Made by a program: the position numbers and the translations under genes. Below, piece after piece: positions 50,691-60,245 of a stretch of 64,000 nt of DNA. The notes beneath the pieces are model-generated. The model was not told where the DNA came from and made no database searches. It saw only the letters and a list, made by a program, of their open reading frames with translations. The stretch is from an uncultured Fibrobacter sp. (lineage in GTDB: Bacteria > Fibrobacterota > Fibrobacteria > Fibrobacterales > Fibrobacteraceae), in NCBI GenBank assembly GCA_934699585.1, contig CAKUWY010000004.1, forward strand, positions 116,172 to 180,171. Reading direction: 5' to 3'. The first letter of the stretch is position 1; every line of letters begins with the position of its first letter.

Positions 50691-53284
50691 CGGTAACGTT
50701 GGACACTTTGAAAAAGACCATCGGGAAAAAGAAAGTGAACACCCAGGCTTTTGCCTGGCTGGCCGATCTGGAGAGAGAGGCTGGTGACCTGGATACCTCC
50801 TTGCAGCGTATAGATGGCGGCTTGACCCTCTACCCGGGTGACCTTGCGGCTCATCTTGTTCGTACCAAGATTTTGTTTGAGAAGGGCGACTACGAGGGCT
50901 GCATTGAGGAATGCGCCAAGGTTCTCAAGATGGACCCCTTCTGCTTGTCTGCCCAGAAACGCATGGGCGATGCCTACGACAAGGTGGAAAAGACGAACGA
51001 GCGCAACCAGTGCTACCGTAAGGTCCACGATATGGATCCTCTGGACCAGTTCTGGAAGGACGAGTACGACGTAATGGCTGCCGCTACAGCGGCCGCTGCC
51101 GGAGTCGAGTTGAGTGAGTCCGATTTGTCCATGTCCGGACTGCAGACGGAGGACGCCGATTCTTCCTTGAACTTCTCCTTTGGAGATGACGCACCCTTCC
51201 TTGAAAAATCTCCCGAGAGCATGGCCCCGGCAGAAGAGAAGGGACCCAAGTTTGGCAGCGGGTTTGAGTTTGTGAACGAAGCCCCTGTAGAGTCGGCTTC
51301 TGACGCTGGCTTTACGTCGGTGGAATCCGCTCCTGCGGCTCCTGAAACCACGGCGTTTGAATCTCTTGGGGATGCTGACGATCCCTTTGCGGCCCTTTCC
51401 GCCTTGATGCCGGATTCCGATGCCGGTGACGAGGCTGCCATGGACAACCTGCAGGCCTCCCTGGATTCCGCCATGGAATCCATCGGTGCCGAAGCGCCTT
51501 CTGCACCGGAAGTGTTCCCTGCCGATGACGATATTTCTGGAGGGGATGTGAATTCCGCCATGTCCAGTTTCTTTGGCGTGGATGACGATCTAGAACCCGA
51601 GGAACCTGCTGCTCCAGCATCTCCCTTCTCCAATTTGAATCTTTCCGCTGGCATCGATGACGAACCTGCCGCGGCGGAAAATGCAAACAAGGTGTTCAGT
51701 GCTCCTGCTGCTGAGGACAAACCTCAGAGCGTGGACGACGCTTTCGGCTCTATCTTTGGCGAAGACGAACTGCCCGAAGAACCGGCCGCCTTCCAGAAGT
51801 CCGCAGAATCTTCGACGACTTCGAACGCAGCCCCTGCTGCGGACAAGCCCCAGAGCATCGACGATGCGTTCGGTGATATTTTCGGCGAAGACGAACTGCC
51901 CGAAGAGCCCGCTGCTTTCCAGAAGTCCGCCGATGTATCGGCTGCCGATGCTCCTGCCGAAGTTGAACCGGCGGTGTCGGATGCAGTTTCCGCAGCCCCT
52001 GCTGCGGACAAGCCCCAGAGTATTGACGATGCGTTCGGTGATATTTTCGGCGAAGACGAACTGCCCGAAGAACCTGTCGCTTTCCAGAAATCTGCAGAAG
52101 CGGAACAGCCGGCGGAATCCCTCGATGATTCCTTGAGTCTTGACGACACGCCTGTTGATGCAGGCGACTGGTCGCCGTTCCAGAAGTCCGCCGATACGTC
52201 GTCCGAGGAAACGCTTGTTGAAGAAACTCCGGCATCGGGAGATTCCCTGTTCGAAAAGTCTGCAGAGGCAGAACCGGCGAAGGAAGATTCCTCTGACAGT
52301 GTCGGGGGTGCAATCGATTCTATCTTCGGTGCGGAAGACGATCTCCCCGAAGAATCGGGTCTGTTCCAGAAGTCTGCCGATGTTTCGATGGCAGAAACTC
52401 CAGCAGAGGAAACCCAGACTGTTGAAGAACCTGCTGCAGAGCCTGCCGTAGAACCTTCTGCCGAATTGGAAGTTCCCGCCGATGAGAACAATGAAGTGGA
52501 AAGCAGCGTCGATAACGCTTTCAGCTCTATCTTCGGCAGCGATGATGACCTGCCGCAAGAAGACCTCGCCATTGGTGGGGAAACTGCTGAGCCTGCTGCT
52601 GAAGAGCCCGCTGCCGAGGCTTCGGTGAATTCTGAAACGCAGCCTGCTGTTGAACCTGCCGCCAACGCCGACGCCTTCTCCGAAGGGGCGAGCGATTTCG
52701 AAAAAGAAATGGGCGGTGCTTTCGATAGCCTGTTCGGTAGCGACGAAGAAAATACCGGAGCCGCTGTCGAAGAAAAGAACATCTCGACAGAATCCCTGGA
52801 AGAAGGCCTGGATAAGTCCTTTGATAATTTGTTTGGAGAAAGCGACGATGTGGCAGCAGACTCTCCTGTCGAAGAAAAGCCCGCCGAGCCTCAGGCCGAA
52901 GCTATCGCTCCGAAAACGGATTTTGACAACCTGGAATCCGAAGTATCGGGAGCTTTCAAGGGTCTCTTCGAAAGTGATGACGATGATTTGCCGGTCGAAA
53001 AGCCTTCGAACAAGGGTGTTGACTTTTTGATGTCCGGCGATTCCGATGACGAAGTCTCTGCGGGCCTTGTGAAGGATCCTTCGGCCACTCTGGACAGTGT
53101 CAATGCGGACCTGGAAGCAAGCCAGAATACCCGTACTATGGCCGAGATATATTTGGAACAGGGAATCTGCGACAAGGCGCTGGAAATCTATCAGGATCTG
53201 GCCAAGAAAGAACCGGAGAACAAGGAAATCCAGGACCGTTTGGAACAGGTCCGTAAAATTTATAATGAAAAGTTTGGAGGCTAG
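50687..53284 (+). CDS. TPR protein with long acidic repeat region
   Basis: An 865-residue cytoplasmic protein. N-terminal TPR repeats (about 15-125) and a C-terminal TPR (about 808-865: TMAEIYLEQGICDKALEIYQDLAKKEPEN) flank about 680 acidic, Ala/Glu/Ser/Pro-rich residues. This part holds at least eight copies of a short motif, best as DDAFGDIFGEDELPEEP followed by FQKSA; later copies read SSIFGSDDDLP, DSLFGSDEE, DNLFGESDD and KGLFESDDDD. The acidic F/L motif repeated at intervals looks like a multivalent binding site. It ends 3 bases before pilT, so a link with pilus retraction is suggested by position only. Confidence 0.7.
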   Translation: MTVTLDTLKKTIGKKKVNTQAFAWLADLEREAGDLDTSLQRIDGGLTLYPGDLAAHLVRTKILFEKGDYEGCIEECAKVLKMDPFCLSAQKRMGDAYDKVEKTNERNQCYRKVHDMDPLDQFWKDEYDVMAAATAAAAGVELSESDLSMSGLQTEDADSSLNFSFGDDAPFLEKSPESMAPAEEKGPKFGSGFEFVNEAPVESASDAGFTSVESAPAAPETTAFESLGDADDPFAALSALMPDSDAGDEAAMDNLQASLDSAMESIGAEAPSAPEVFPADDDISGGDVNSAMSSFFGVDDDLEPEEPAAPASPFSNLNLSAGIDDEPAAAENANKVFSAPAAEDKPQSVDDAFGSIFGEDELPEEPAAFQKSAESSTTSNAAPAADKPQSIDDAFGDIFGEDELPEEPAAFQKSADVSAADAPAEVEPAVSDAVSAAPAADKPQSIDDAFGDIFGEDELPEEPVAFQKSAEAEQPAESLDDSLSLDDTPVDAGDWSPFQKSADTSSEETLVEETPASGDSLFEKSAEAEPAKEDSSDSVGGAIDSIFGAEDDLPEESGLFQKSADVSMAETPAEETQTVEEPAAEPAVEPSAELEVPADENNEVESSVDNAFSSIFGSDDDLPQEDLAIGGETAEPAAEEPAAEASVNSETQPAVEPAANADAFSEGASDFEKEMGGAFDSLFGSDEENTGAAVEEKNISTESLEEGLDKSFDNLFGESDDVAADSPVEEKPAEPQAEAIAPKTDFDNLESEVSGAFKGLFESDDDDLPVEKPSNKGVDFLMSGDSDDEVSAGLVKDPSATLDSVNADLEASQNTRTMAEIYLEQGICDKALEIYQDLAKKEPENKEIQDRLEQVRKIYNEKFGG

Positions 53285-53287
53285 TAA

Positions 53288-54388
53288 ATGGCTGATTTAA
53301 GGATAGAGCAACTTTTGCGCGAAATGGTAAAGAGCAAGGCCTCTGACTTGCACATTCGCGTGGGAACTCCTCCTATTTTTCGTATCAATGGTTCTCTAGT
53401 CAAGATTTTTGATACCCGCATCGATCCGGCCATGATGGATTCCTTCTTGGACGATATCATGAACCGGGACCAGAAACAACGTTTCGAGGCTAATAAAGAA
53501 TGTGACTTTGCCGTGGGCGCCCGCGACATGGGACGTTTCCGTGTGAACGTGTTCCGTCAGCGCGGCACCATCGCCGTGGTGATTCGTCACATCAAGGCGA
53601 AGATCCCCCCCTTCGAAGAACTGGGACTCCCGGATGTAGTGAAGGACATAGCCCTCACTCGCCGTGGACTTGTGCTTGTAACGGGAACGACGGGTTCCGG
53701 TAAGTCAACGACCCTTGCTTCTATGCTGGACTATATCAACCAGAAGGAATCGGTCAATATCATTACGGTAGAAGACCCTATCGAATACCTGTACAACGAC
53801 AACAAGGCCATTATCTCTCAGCGTGAACTGGGTGTAGATACCCTGTCTTACGCAAATGCCTTGCGCGCGGCGCTCCGTCAGGACCCGGACGTGCTTCTGG
53901 TGGGTGAAATTCGTGACCTGGAAACCATGGCCATTGCGCTTACGGCAGCGGATACGGGCCACATGGTGTTTGCCACCATCCATACCACCAACGCTACCGA
54001 AACAATCCAGCGTGTGCTTTCTATGTACCCGCCTCACCAGCACGACGAAATCCGCTTACTGTTGGGAGAGGTTCTGGCTGGCATTATTTCGCTTCGCCTG
54101 TTGCCCACCAAGGACGGCAAGGGCCGTGTGCCCGCTGCGGAGATCCTCGTGAACACGGCAGCCATCAAGGAATATATTAAGGACAAGGACAAACTTGCCA
54201 TGGTGGAATCGGCCATTGCCGAAGGCCATATGCAGTATCATAGCCAGACCTTTGACCAGTCCCTGCTGGAACTTTACAACGAAGACAAGATTTCTCTGGA
54301 CGTGGCCTTGAACGCGGCAACCAACAGGGACGACTTCGAACTGAAGATTCGCGGCATTACTGGTACGTCCGAACGCGGCTGGATGTAG
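53288..54388 (+). CDS. pilT: Type IV pilus retraction ATPase PilT
   Basis: A 366-residue hexameric ATPase for pilus retraction and twitching at the inner membrane. Walker A GTTGSGKST (133-141), Asp box (ITVEDPIEY), Walker B with the PilT-type RQDPDVLLVGEIRD and the His box FATIHTTNA. The N-terminal domain begins SKASDLHIRVG, as in PilT. The other pilus genes (pilB, pilC, pilQ, pilA) are not in the window. AGGCTAGTAA spans the junction with the previous gene. Confidence 0.92.
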   Translation: MADLRIEQLLREMVKSKASDLHIRVGTPPIFRINGSLVKIFDTRIDPAMMDSFLDDIMNRDQKQRFEANKECDFAVGARDMGRFRVNVFRQRGTIAVVIRHIKAKIPPFEELGLPDVVKDIALTRRGLVLVTGTTGSGKSTTLASMLDYINQKESVNIITVEDPIEYLYNDNKAIISQRELGVDTLSYANALRAALRQDPDVLLVGEIRDLETMAIALTAADTGHMVFATIHTTNATETIQRVLSMYPPHQHDEIRLLLGEVLAGIISLRLLPTKDGKGRVPAAEILVNTAAIKEYIKDKDKLAMVESAIAEGHMQYHSQTFDQSLLELYNEDKISLDVALNAATNRDDFELKIRGITGTSERGWM

Positions 54389-54520
54389 TTCTGCAAAAAA
54401 TGTGCGAAAATTTGCAAAAAACAAGGAATTGGATGCTTATTTAAGGAAAAAGGAACATAGTTTGCTGCTTTTTGCCTTTTAGAATGTATTTTTATAGAAA
54501 TTTCAATACAGGAGTGATAT

Positions 54521-55996
54521 ATGAAGGTTTCCCTGTTCTGGAAATTAGGACTGATGTCCTTACTGACATTTGGATTGTCCGCTTGCTCTCAATCCGTTTC
54601 TGGCTCTGAGGATGAAGGCGATGGTGAAGGCGATGGTTCGTCTTTCGTCATAGAACCGTCTTCGTCGTCCGAGGGTGGTTCTGTCGTCATTCGATCGAGT
54701 TCGTCGTCCGAAGGTGGTTCGGTCGACACTTTGTCGAGCTCGTCTCAAGTTGCTGGGTGTGAGGCGGTGATGGTTACGCTTCCGGCCCCGTCAAATTTGA
54801 GCTCCGTGAAAAATGGCGACAACAGTTGGCTTCTCCTCTGGAATTACGAACGCAATGACGCCCGTCCAGAAACTGCCTTTGTCATAGAGGCGTTGGACAT
54901 GTCTGCTTCAGAGCCTTCTTGGAGCGTGCTGGGTTCCGCAAATGCCGATGTCACCATGTTCAACCTGGTGGGGAAGTCCGTGGACGGAGTTTATTATCGG
55001 GTATCAGCTAAGGATACGTGCGGTTTTTCCAAGACCTCGGAGATGCTCCAGATTAGCGACTCTACCACGAACAACGTTGAGCCTGATTTGGACTGCTCTG
55101 GCGAATTTGAATTGACTGCTCCCCCCGTTCTCAAGGCCGAACGCGTTGCTCCGAGTGCCTGGAAACTTTCCTGGAATTACAGCAGAAGCACGGAATGCGC
55201 TGAAGAAGGGTTTGTTGTCCAAAAACTCGATATCACCAAGAGCCAAAAGGATGAAAGAGTGTGGGAAGATTTGGATTCTACAGAGGTCGACGTTCATTAC
55301 TACAATCTAGAAGGCATTAAAAATCTGTATCAGTACTATCGTGTCGCAGCAAAGCGCGGTAGCCATCGTACACAATTCAGCAGCGATGTTCAAATCACTC
55401 GTCTGATTGCATACAGTGATTATGTTCCGTTCAAGGCTCCCGAGGCCAAGGCAAGAATCTATCAGTATTTCTTTGGATACACATACGACTATGAAAATGA
55501 TATTATGGCAAACCAATTCAAAACATGGCACAATTGCACAAGCGCAGAATTAGACAATGGATCCTGTGAAAAAAATGACATGTTCGAGTTCCAAGCCGTT
55601 GTCAACGACAATTTCCCCAACCACGCTATTGTTTACAAAAACACCAAAAAACTCGAATACCAGTTCCGTTGGGATGGAGAGACCATGGATATGTGGCATA
55701 ACGTGACAATTACGGACAAAAAACCAGATGGTACGGATGTCGGTTACTCCACTACAGCAACTGTTATACCGTATGATCTTTGCAAATCCTACGCACAGGT
55801 AAGAATCATTTGGGAAGATAACGAAGCCATTGATACAACCGAATGGTCTAAACCGGTCGGCCCGCTTTACAACTCCTTTGAGTACTTAAAAATAGGTGAC
55901 TACGACTCAGGATGCGATGCAATTACAGATGAAGATGCGAAAAAGGCTTGCGAGGCAAAGCCGAAGCCCATTGACTACAGGCCCTGCAGCACATAA
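54521..55996 (+). CDS. Lipoprotein with Ser linker and two Fn3-like domains
   Basis: A 491-residue lipoprotein: lipobox LSAC (Cys about 22), then a region with short Ser runs (about 40-80), then two beta modules with the pattern P-x-x-L...W-L-L-x-W-N-Y (about 90-175 and 205-295), which resemble fibronectin type III. The C-terminal 200 residues are a beta-rich part that I do not recognise. AGGAG precedes the ATG. Encoded Ser runs are Fibrobacter-like linkers. A terminator follows. Confidence 0.7.
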   Translation: MKVSLFWKLGLMSLLTFGLSACSQSVSGSEDEGDGEGDGSSFVIEPSSSSEGGSVVIRSSSSSEGGSVDTLSSSSQVAGCEAVMVTLPAPSNLSSVKNGDNSWLLLWNYERNDARPETAFVIEALDMSASEPSWSVLGSANADVTMFNLVGKSVDGVYYRVSAKDTCGFSKTSEMLQISDSTTNNVEPDLDCSGEFELTAPPVLKAERVAPSAWKLSWNYSRSTECAEEGFVVQKLDITKSQKDERVWEDLDSTEVDVHYYNLEGIKNLYQYYRVAAKRGSHRTQFSSDVQITRLIAYSDYVPFKAPEAKARIYQYFFGYTYDYENDIMANQFKTWHNCTSAELDNGSCEKNDMFEFQAVVNDNFPNHAIVYKNTKKLEYQFRWDGETMDMWHNVTITDKKPDGTDVGYSTTATVIPYDLCKSYAQVRIIWEDNEAIDTTEWSKPVGPLYNSFEYLKIGDYDSGCDAITDEDAKKACEAKPKPIDYRPCST

Positions 55997-56067
55997 GGTT
56001 AAATTCGTCTAAAAGAGCCGGGTAACACTTCAGTGCAGCTCAATGCATGAACTCGGCATAAGAAAAG

Positions 56068-56091
56068 GTCCAGCAAAACGCTGGACTTTTT
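56068..56091 (+). terminator. Rho-independent terminator after the Fn3 lipoprotein gene
   Basis: GTCCAGC-AAAAC-GCTGGAC followed by TTTTT; a perfect 7-bp stem. Confidence 0.9.
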
Positions 56092-56123
56092 GCTATATTT
56101 GGCCGCGAAAATTGGAGATGAAC

Positions 56124-58448
56124 ATGAGTAAGGACCTGAAAGACCTCGCCCTTGAATACCATTCCATGGGCAAACCCGGCAAGATCGAGATTGTGCCCAC
56201 CAAGCCCCACAGCACCCAGACGGACCTGGGCCTCGCTTACACTCCGGGCGTGGCTGTGCCCTGCCTCGAAATCGAGAAGGACAACAACCTGGCCTACGAA
56301 TACACCGGCAAGGGCAACCTGGTGGCGGTGATCAGTAACGGTACCGCAGTACTCGGGCTGGGCGACATTGGCGCCCTCGCGGGCAAGCCGGTGATGGAAG
56401 GCAAGGCTTTGCTTTTCAAGATTTACGCGGGCATCGACGTCTTTGACATCGAAATCAACGAGAAGGACCCGAAGAAGTTTATCGAAATCGTGAAAGGAAT
56501 CGCCCCCACCTTCGGCGGCATCAACCTGGAAGATATCAAGGCTCCGGAATGTTTCGAAATCGAGGACACCCTCAAGGCGGAGCTGGACATTCCCGTGATG
56601 CACGATGACCAGCACGGTACGGCCATCATTTCGTCTGCTGGCCTGCTGAACGCTATCGAGGTGGCGGGCAAGAGCATCCGCGACGTGAAGATGGTGGTGA
56701 ATGGAGCTGGCGCTGCCGCCTGCGCCTGCACTCGCCTGTACCTGTCGCTGGGTCTCAAGAAAGAGAACCTGGTGATGTGCGACAGCAAGGGCGTCATCCG
56801 CAAGGACCGCAAGGGCCTTACCGAGGCGAAGGCTTTCTTTGCCACCGACCGCACCGACATCGAGACGCTCGCCGACGCCATGAAGGGCGCCGACGTGTTC
56901 GTTGGTCTTTCGAAGGGGAACATTCTGACCCGGGAGATGGTCCGCAGCATGGCCGACCAGCCCATCGTCTTTGCCCTGGCGAACCCCACTCCCGAAATCA
57001 GCTACGAAGAGGCCATGGCCAGCCGTGGCGACCTGATTTTTGCCACGGGCCGCAGCGACTACCCGAACCAGGTGAACAACGTCATCGGTTTCCCCTACAT
57101 TTTCCGCGGAGCCCTGGACGTGCGGGCCACCTGCATCAACGAACACATGAAGCATGCCGCCGTGCGTGCGATTGCCGCCCTCGCGCACCAGCCCGTGCCC
57201 GACGTGGTGAACATCGCCTACAACGCACAGCGCTTTACCTTCGGCAAGGAATACCTGATTCCGAAGCCCCTTGACCCCCGCCTGCTCACCGAAGTTTCTA
57301 TTGCCGTGGCCAAGGCCGCCATCGAGAGTGGCGTGGCCCGCAAGCCCATTACAGACTGGGACGCCTATTACGACAGGCTCCGCGACATGATGGGCTACGA
57401 CAACAAGCTTATCCGCCAGTTCAGCGATACGGCCCGCAGCAACCCCAAGCGAGTGGTGTTTGCCGAAGGCGACAACCTCAACATGCTCAAGGCCGCCGTG
57501 CAGGCGAAGCTCGAAGGTGTCGCTCACCCGATTCTGCTGGGTAACGCCGAACGTATCCAGATGATGGCGAATAAGGAACAGCTCGACCTCACGGGCATCA
57601 AGATTGTGAACCCCCGCTCTCCCGAGGAATTCGAATGCCGCCGCAAGTATGCCGAAATCTATGCCGACGAGAACGGCCGTAACGGCGTGACCTTCGAAGA
57701 AGCCCGCGACGACATGTTCGAGCCCAACCACTTTGGCATGATGATGGTGAAGGTGGGCGACGCCGATGCCTTTATTACCGGTGGTTATTCCAAGTACAGC
57801 GAAACCATCGAACTTGCCAAGGAAATTATCGGCATCCGCGAAGACTACAAGCACTTCGGCGCCATGCACATCTTGAGCACCCGCAAGGGGACCTTCTTCT
57901 TGGCGGATACCCTGGTGAACCGCGATCCCGATACCGAAACTCTGGTGGATATCGCAAAGCTCACTCACGACGCGGTGAAGTTCTTTGCCCACGACCCCGT
58001 GATGGCCATGCTTAGCTACGCGAACTTCGGATCTGACAAGGAAGCCGCCCGCGGAACGGCCAACAAGGCCCGCGATGCGGTGAAGATGATTCACGAACAG
58101 TTCCCGGACTATATGCTTGACGGCGAGATGCAGGTGAACGTGGCTCTGGACAAGGAACTGCGGGACTCCAAGTACCCCTTCAACAAGTTGAAGGGTCAGA
58201 CGGTGAACACCCTGATTTTCCCGTGCCTTTCTTCGGCAAACACTACTTGCAAGATGCTTCTGGAAATGGGTGTTGGCGAATCTATCGGCCCCGTGCAGAT
58301 GGGCCTGAACAAGCCGGTGCACTTCACCGACTCCGACGCTTCTGTCCATGACATCTTCAATCTGACGGTGGCCGCCGTCATCGACGCCATCGTTCAAGAG
58401 AAGAAGGACGAAGAGAAAGACAAGAGAAAATACGACAGGATCTGGTAA
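56124..58448 (+). CDS. maeB: Malic enzyme fused to phosphotransacetylase-like domain (MaeB)
   Basis: A 774-residue enzyme converting malate to pyruvate and CO2 with NAD(P)+. Malic enzyme part (about 1-430): YTPGVAVPC, GTAVLGLGDIGALAGKPVMEGK, HDDQHGTAI, GAGAAACACTRLYL (cofactor site), ALANPTPEI. The C-terminal PTA/PTB-like domain (about 440-760: RVVFAEGDNLNMLKAA, MMMVKVGDADAFITGG, LIFPCLSSANTTCKML) usually has a regulatory role in this family and lacks full transferase activity. GGAG at 56113 fits the ATG at 56124; upstream in-frame codons cover the terminator and are excluded. Confidence 0.94.
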   Translation: MSKDLKDLALEYHSMGKPGKIEIVPTKPHSTQTDLGLAYTPGVAVPCLEIEKDNNLAYEYTGKGNLVAVISNGTAVLGLGDIGALAGKPVMEGKALLFKIYAGIDVFDIEINEKDPKKFIEIVKGIAPTFGGINLEDIKAPECFEIEDTLKAELDIPVMHDDQHGTAIISSAGLLNAIEVAGKSIRDVKMVVNGAGAAACACTRLYLSLGLKKENLVMCDSKGVIRKDRKGLTEAKAFFATDRTDIETLADAMKGADVFVGLSKGNILTREMVRSMADQPIVFALANPTPEISYEEAMASRGDLIFATGRSDYPNQVNNVIGFPYIFRGALDVRATCINEHMKHAAVRAIAALAHQPVPDVVNIAYNAQRFTFGKEYLIPKPLDPRLLTEVSIAVAKAAIESGVARKPITDWDAYYDRLRDMMGYDNKLIRQFSDTARSNPKRVVFAEGDNLNMLKAAVQAKLEGVAHPILLGNAERIQMMANKEQLDLTGIKIVNPRSPEEFECRRKYAEIYADENGRNGVTFEEARDDMFEPNHFGMMMVKVGDADAFITGGYSKYSETIELAKEIIGIREDYKHFGAMHILSTRKGTFFLADTLVNRDPDTETLVDIAKLTHDAVKFFAHDPVMAMLSYANFGSDKEAARGTANKARDAVKMIHEQFPDYMLDGEMQVNVALDKELRDSKYPFNKLKGQTVNTLIFPCLSSANTTCKMLLEMGVGESIGPVQMGLNKPVHFTDSDASVHDIFNLTVAAVIDAIVQEKKDEEKDKRKYDRIW

Positions 58449-58467
58449 TGACCAGAATGCTGTAAGC

Positions 58468-58561
58468 GGGGCGTTGCGGGGCCGGTGATTGAGGCCCCGC
58501 TAGAAGGGGTAGCCGAGGCTAGGGCCGAGGCGAGGGCCGAGGCGAGGGGAAGACTTTCCCC
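58468..58561 (+). repeat. GGGGCGTTGCGGGG intergenic element, copy 2
   Basis: Begins GGGGCGTTGCGGGG, has CCCCGCTAGAAGGGGTAGCC and ends GGGGAAGACTTTCCCC, as at 40757-40884. It also has a tandem duplication of a 12-base unit GGGCCGAGGCGA (58522-58545). It lies between the convergent ends of maeB and pheA. Confidence 0.75.
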
Positions 58562-58576
58562 AAAAAACTCACACCT

Positions 58577-59440
58577 CTAGTAGCTCAGCTTTTCGGTGGA
58601 GCCTTCCTTGAAACTGCCCAGGCGATAAACGAAATCGCAGTAGGACTGCAGTTCCTTCAGGGCTTCTACCACCAGCGGGTCCTTGGGGTTTCCTTCGAAG
58701 GACAGGTGGAAGATGTATTCCCAGGGCCTGTCAGGATGGGGCCTGCTTTCGATGCGGGTCAGGTTCAAGTCCCGCTTGGCAAAACAGCCCAGCGCCGCAT
58801 GGAGCGCTCCGGATTTTCCGGAATCGTTCAGCATAAAGAGTAGGGTGGTCTTGATGGGAGTGTCGCCGGACCCGACTTCGGGCAAATCGACGGCCACCTT
58901 CTGGATGGCGTAAAAGCGGGTGAAGTTCACGCCCTTCAGGTTCTCGATTCCTTCGGCCAAAATGTCCAGGCCGTAGAACTTGGCGGCATAGGCGCTGGCG
59001 ATGGCACCGAGAGTCTTGTCTCCGCGCTTGGCTACCTCTTCGGCACTACCAGCGGTGTCGTAGAAGGCCACACTTTCGATACCGGGATTGCGACCGAAGA
59101 ATCGGCTGCACTGGGCAAGCCCCTGGGGGTGGCTCAGCACCTTCTTCAGGTCCCCGAGTTTCACTCCGGGCAGGGCGCACAGGGTATGGGAAATCTGAAG
59201 TTTCACCTCTGCCACGATGGGCAGGCGCCACTTGTAAAGCAGGTCGTAATTTTCGTAGATGGAACCTGCCGTAGAATTTTCGATAGGAATTGCACCGCCG
59301 TCCACGGCGCCGGTCTCGATGCTCTGGAAAATTTCACCGAAGGTGTCCATAGGCACCACTTCGATGTCTGTTCCGAACAAATGATAAGCGGCACTTTCGC
59401 TATAGGCTCCGCGACGACCCTGGAATGCAATTTTTTTCAT
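58577..59440 (-). CDS. pheA: Prephenate dehydratase PheA (monofunctional)
   Basis: A 287-residue enzyme making phenylpyruvate for phenylalanine. The catalytic part (1-185) shows AFQGRRGAYSESAA, PIENSTAGSI and GVNFTRFYAI, with the conserved TRF. The C-terminal ACT domain (about 195-275) has the GALHAALGCFAKRDLNLTRIESRP pattern that binds phenylalanine, so feedback control is expected. No chorismate mutase domain. It is followed by a repeat element and is convergent with maeB. Confidence 0.95.
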   Translation of the reverse strand: MKKIAFQGRRGAYSESAAYHLFGTDIEVVPMDTFGEIFQSIETGAVDGGAIPIENSTAGSIYENYDLLYKWRLPIVAEVKLQISHTLCALPGVKLGDLKKVLSHPQGLAQCSRFFGRNPGIESVAFYDTAGSAEEVAKRGDKTLGAIASAYAAKFYGLDILAEGIENLKGVNFTRFYAIQKVAVDLPEVGSGDTPIKTTLLFMLNDSGKSGALHAALGCFAKRDLNLTRIESRPHPDRPWEYIFHLSFEGNPKDPLVVEALKELQSYCDFVYRLGSFKEGSTEKLSY

Positions 59441-59477
59441 GCCCCAAATATAGTTAAAGGTTTCGTCGCACTACCCA

Positions 59478-59505
59478 TTTCACATTACACACCGCACATT
59501 CCACA
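59478..59505. repeat. Heptanucleotide-period block
   Basis: TTTCACA, TTACACA, CCGCACA, TTCCACA; four units in phase between the pheA start and the NlpC/P60 gene's end. The same words as at 17345 and 29471. Confidence 0.82.
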
Positions 59506-59508
59506 TCG

Positions 59509-60159
59509 CTACCTAAACCGTCTCGCTCCCTGGTACTTGGGTCGCCAGTAGTTGTCGCTCATGGGGGATATCATCACGCCCTTGCTGGAGCTGGCATGGG
59601 TAAATCGGTCCCCTTTCAGATAAATTCCCACGTGGTCGATTTTCCAGAAACTGCCGAAGAACACTAGGTCCCCTTCCTGCAGGCTGCCCCGGCTCACAGA
59701 ACTCCCTCGGCTGTCGTCGTACATCTGGCCTGCGCTATGGGGCAGGCTGATTCCGTAATGGCTCTTGTAAAGTTGCATCACGTAACCGGAGCAGTCCGTA
59801 CCGGACTTGGAACTGCCCCCGTAAACATAAGGCGTTCCAATCCAGGACTTGGCCAGCTGTTCCAACGAAGAACTCGAAGGTTGTCTTGTGGCATTTTCGT
59901 GAGCCATCTTTTGGGTGGCGGCCTGTTTGGTAGCCCCTGCGGTGGTGTGCTTTGCTGTTGCGCTTTTCGACTCGCGACTGGATTGAGACTGTTTTGAAAC
60001 CGAACCAGACCCTTCTGCAGATGTTGTCTGATTTTGAGCAGACTTGTAACCACCGATACTTCTGTCGTAACCGGTCCGTATGGGGAATGTGCAACTGCAC
60101 AGGGCTAGACATAGGCTGACTAGCGTGTACACGGCAAGACATTTGGCAAAGGGAAACAT
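59509..60159 (-). CDS. NlpC/P60-family lipoprotein peptidase
   Basis: About 216 residues from the ATG at 60159. Lipobox LCSC (about residue 22), a Ser/Thr/Ala/Lys-rich linker (about 30-95), then an NlpC/P60 domain: GTPYVYGGSSKSGTDCSGYV with the catalytic Cys, DLVFFGSFWKIDHVGIY with the His, and FTHASSSKGV. It would cut D-Glu-meso-DAP links in cell-wall peptides. An in-frame TTG at 60195 would add 12 residues but lies within a poor context; the start is uncertain. Confidence 0.88.
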   Translation of the reverse strand: MFPFAKCLAVYTLVSLCLALCSCTFPIRTGYDRSIGGYKSAQNQTTSAEGSGSVSKQSQSSRESKSATAKHTTAGATKQAATQKMAHENATRQPSSSSLEQLAKSWIGTPYVYGGSSKSGTDCSGYVMQLYKSHYGISLPHSAGQMYDDSRGSSVSRGSLQEGDLVFFGSFWKIDHVGIYLKGDRFTHASSSKGVMISPMSDNYWRPKYQGARRFR

Positions 60160-60193
60160 CAGTTGAAAGGTAGTTAATGTATCTGTTGCCAAC

Positions 60194-60218
60194 AAAAAGA
60201 CCTCCCATAAGGGAGGTC
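60194..60218 (-). terminator. Terminator of the beta-barrel gene
   Basis: On the minus strand GACCTCCC-TTAT-GGGAGGTC followed by TTTTTG; a perfect 8-bp stem, 27 bases past the stop codon of the gene at 60246. Confidence 0.9.
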
Positions 60219-60245
60219 CTTTAATTGTCTTTGTGCTAGCTTAGA

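Noticed and set aside
56040..58397. 785-residue minus-strand frame over maeB
   Set aside because: Antisense shadow; the plus strand is a full malic enzyme.
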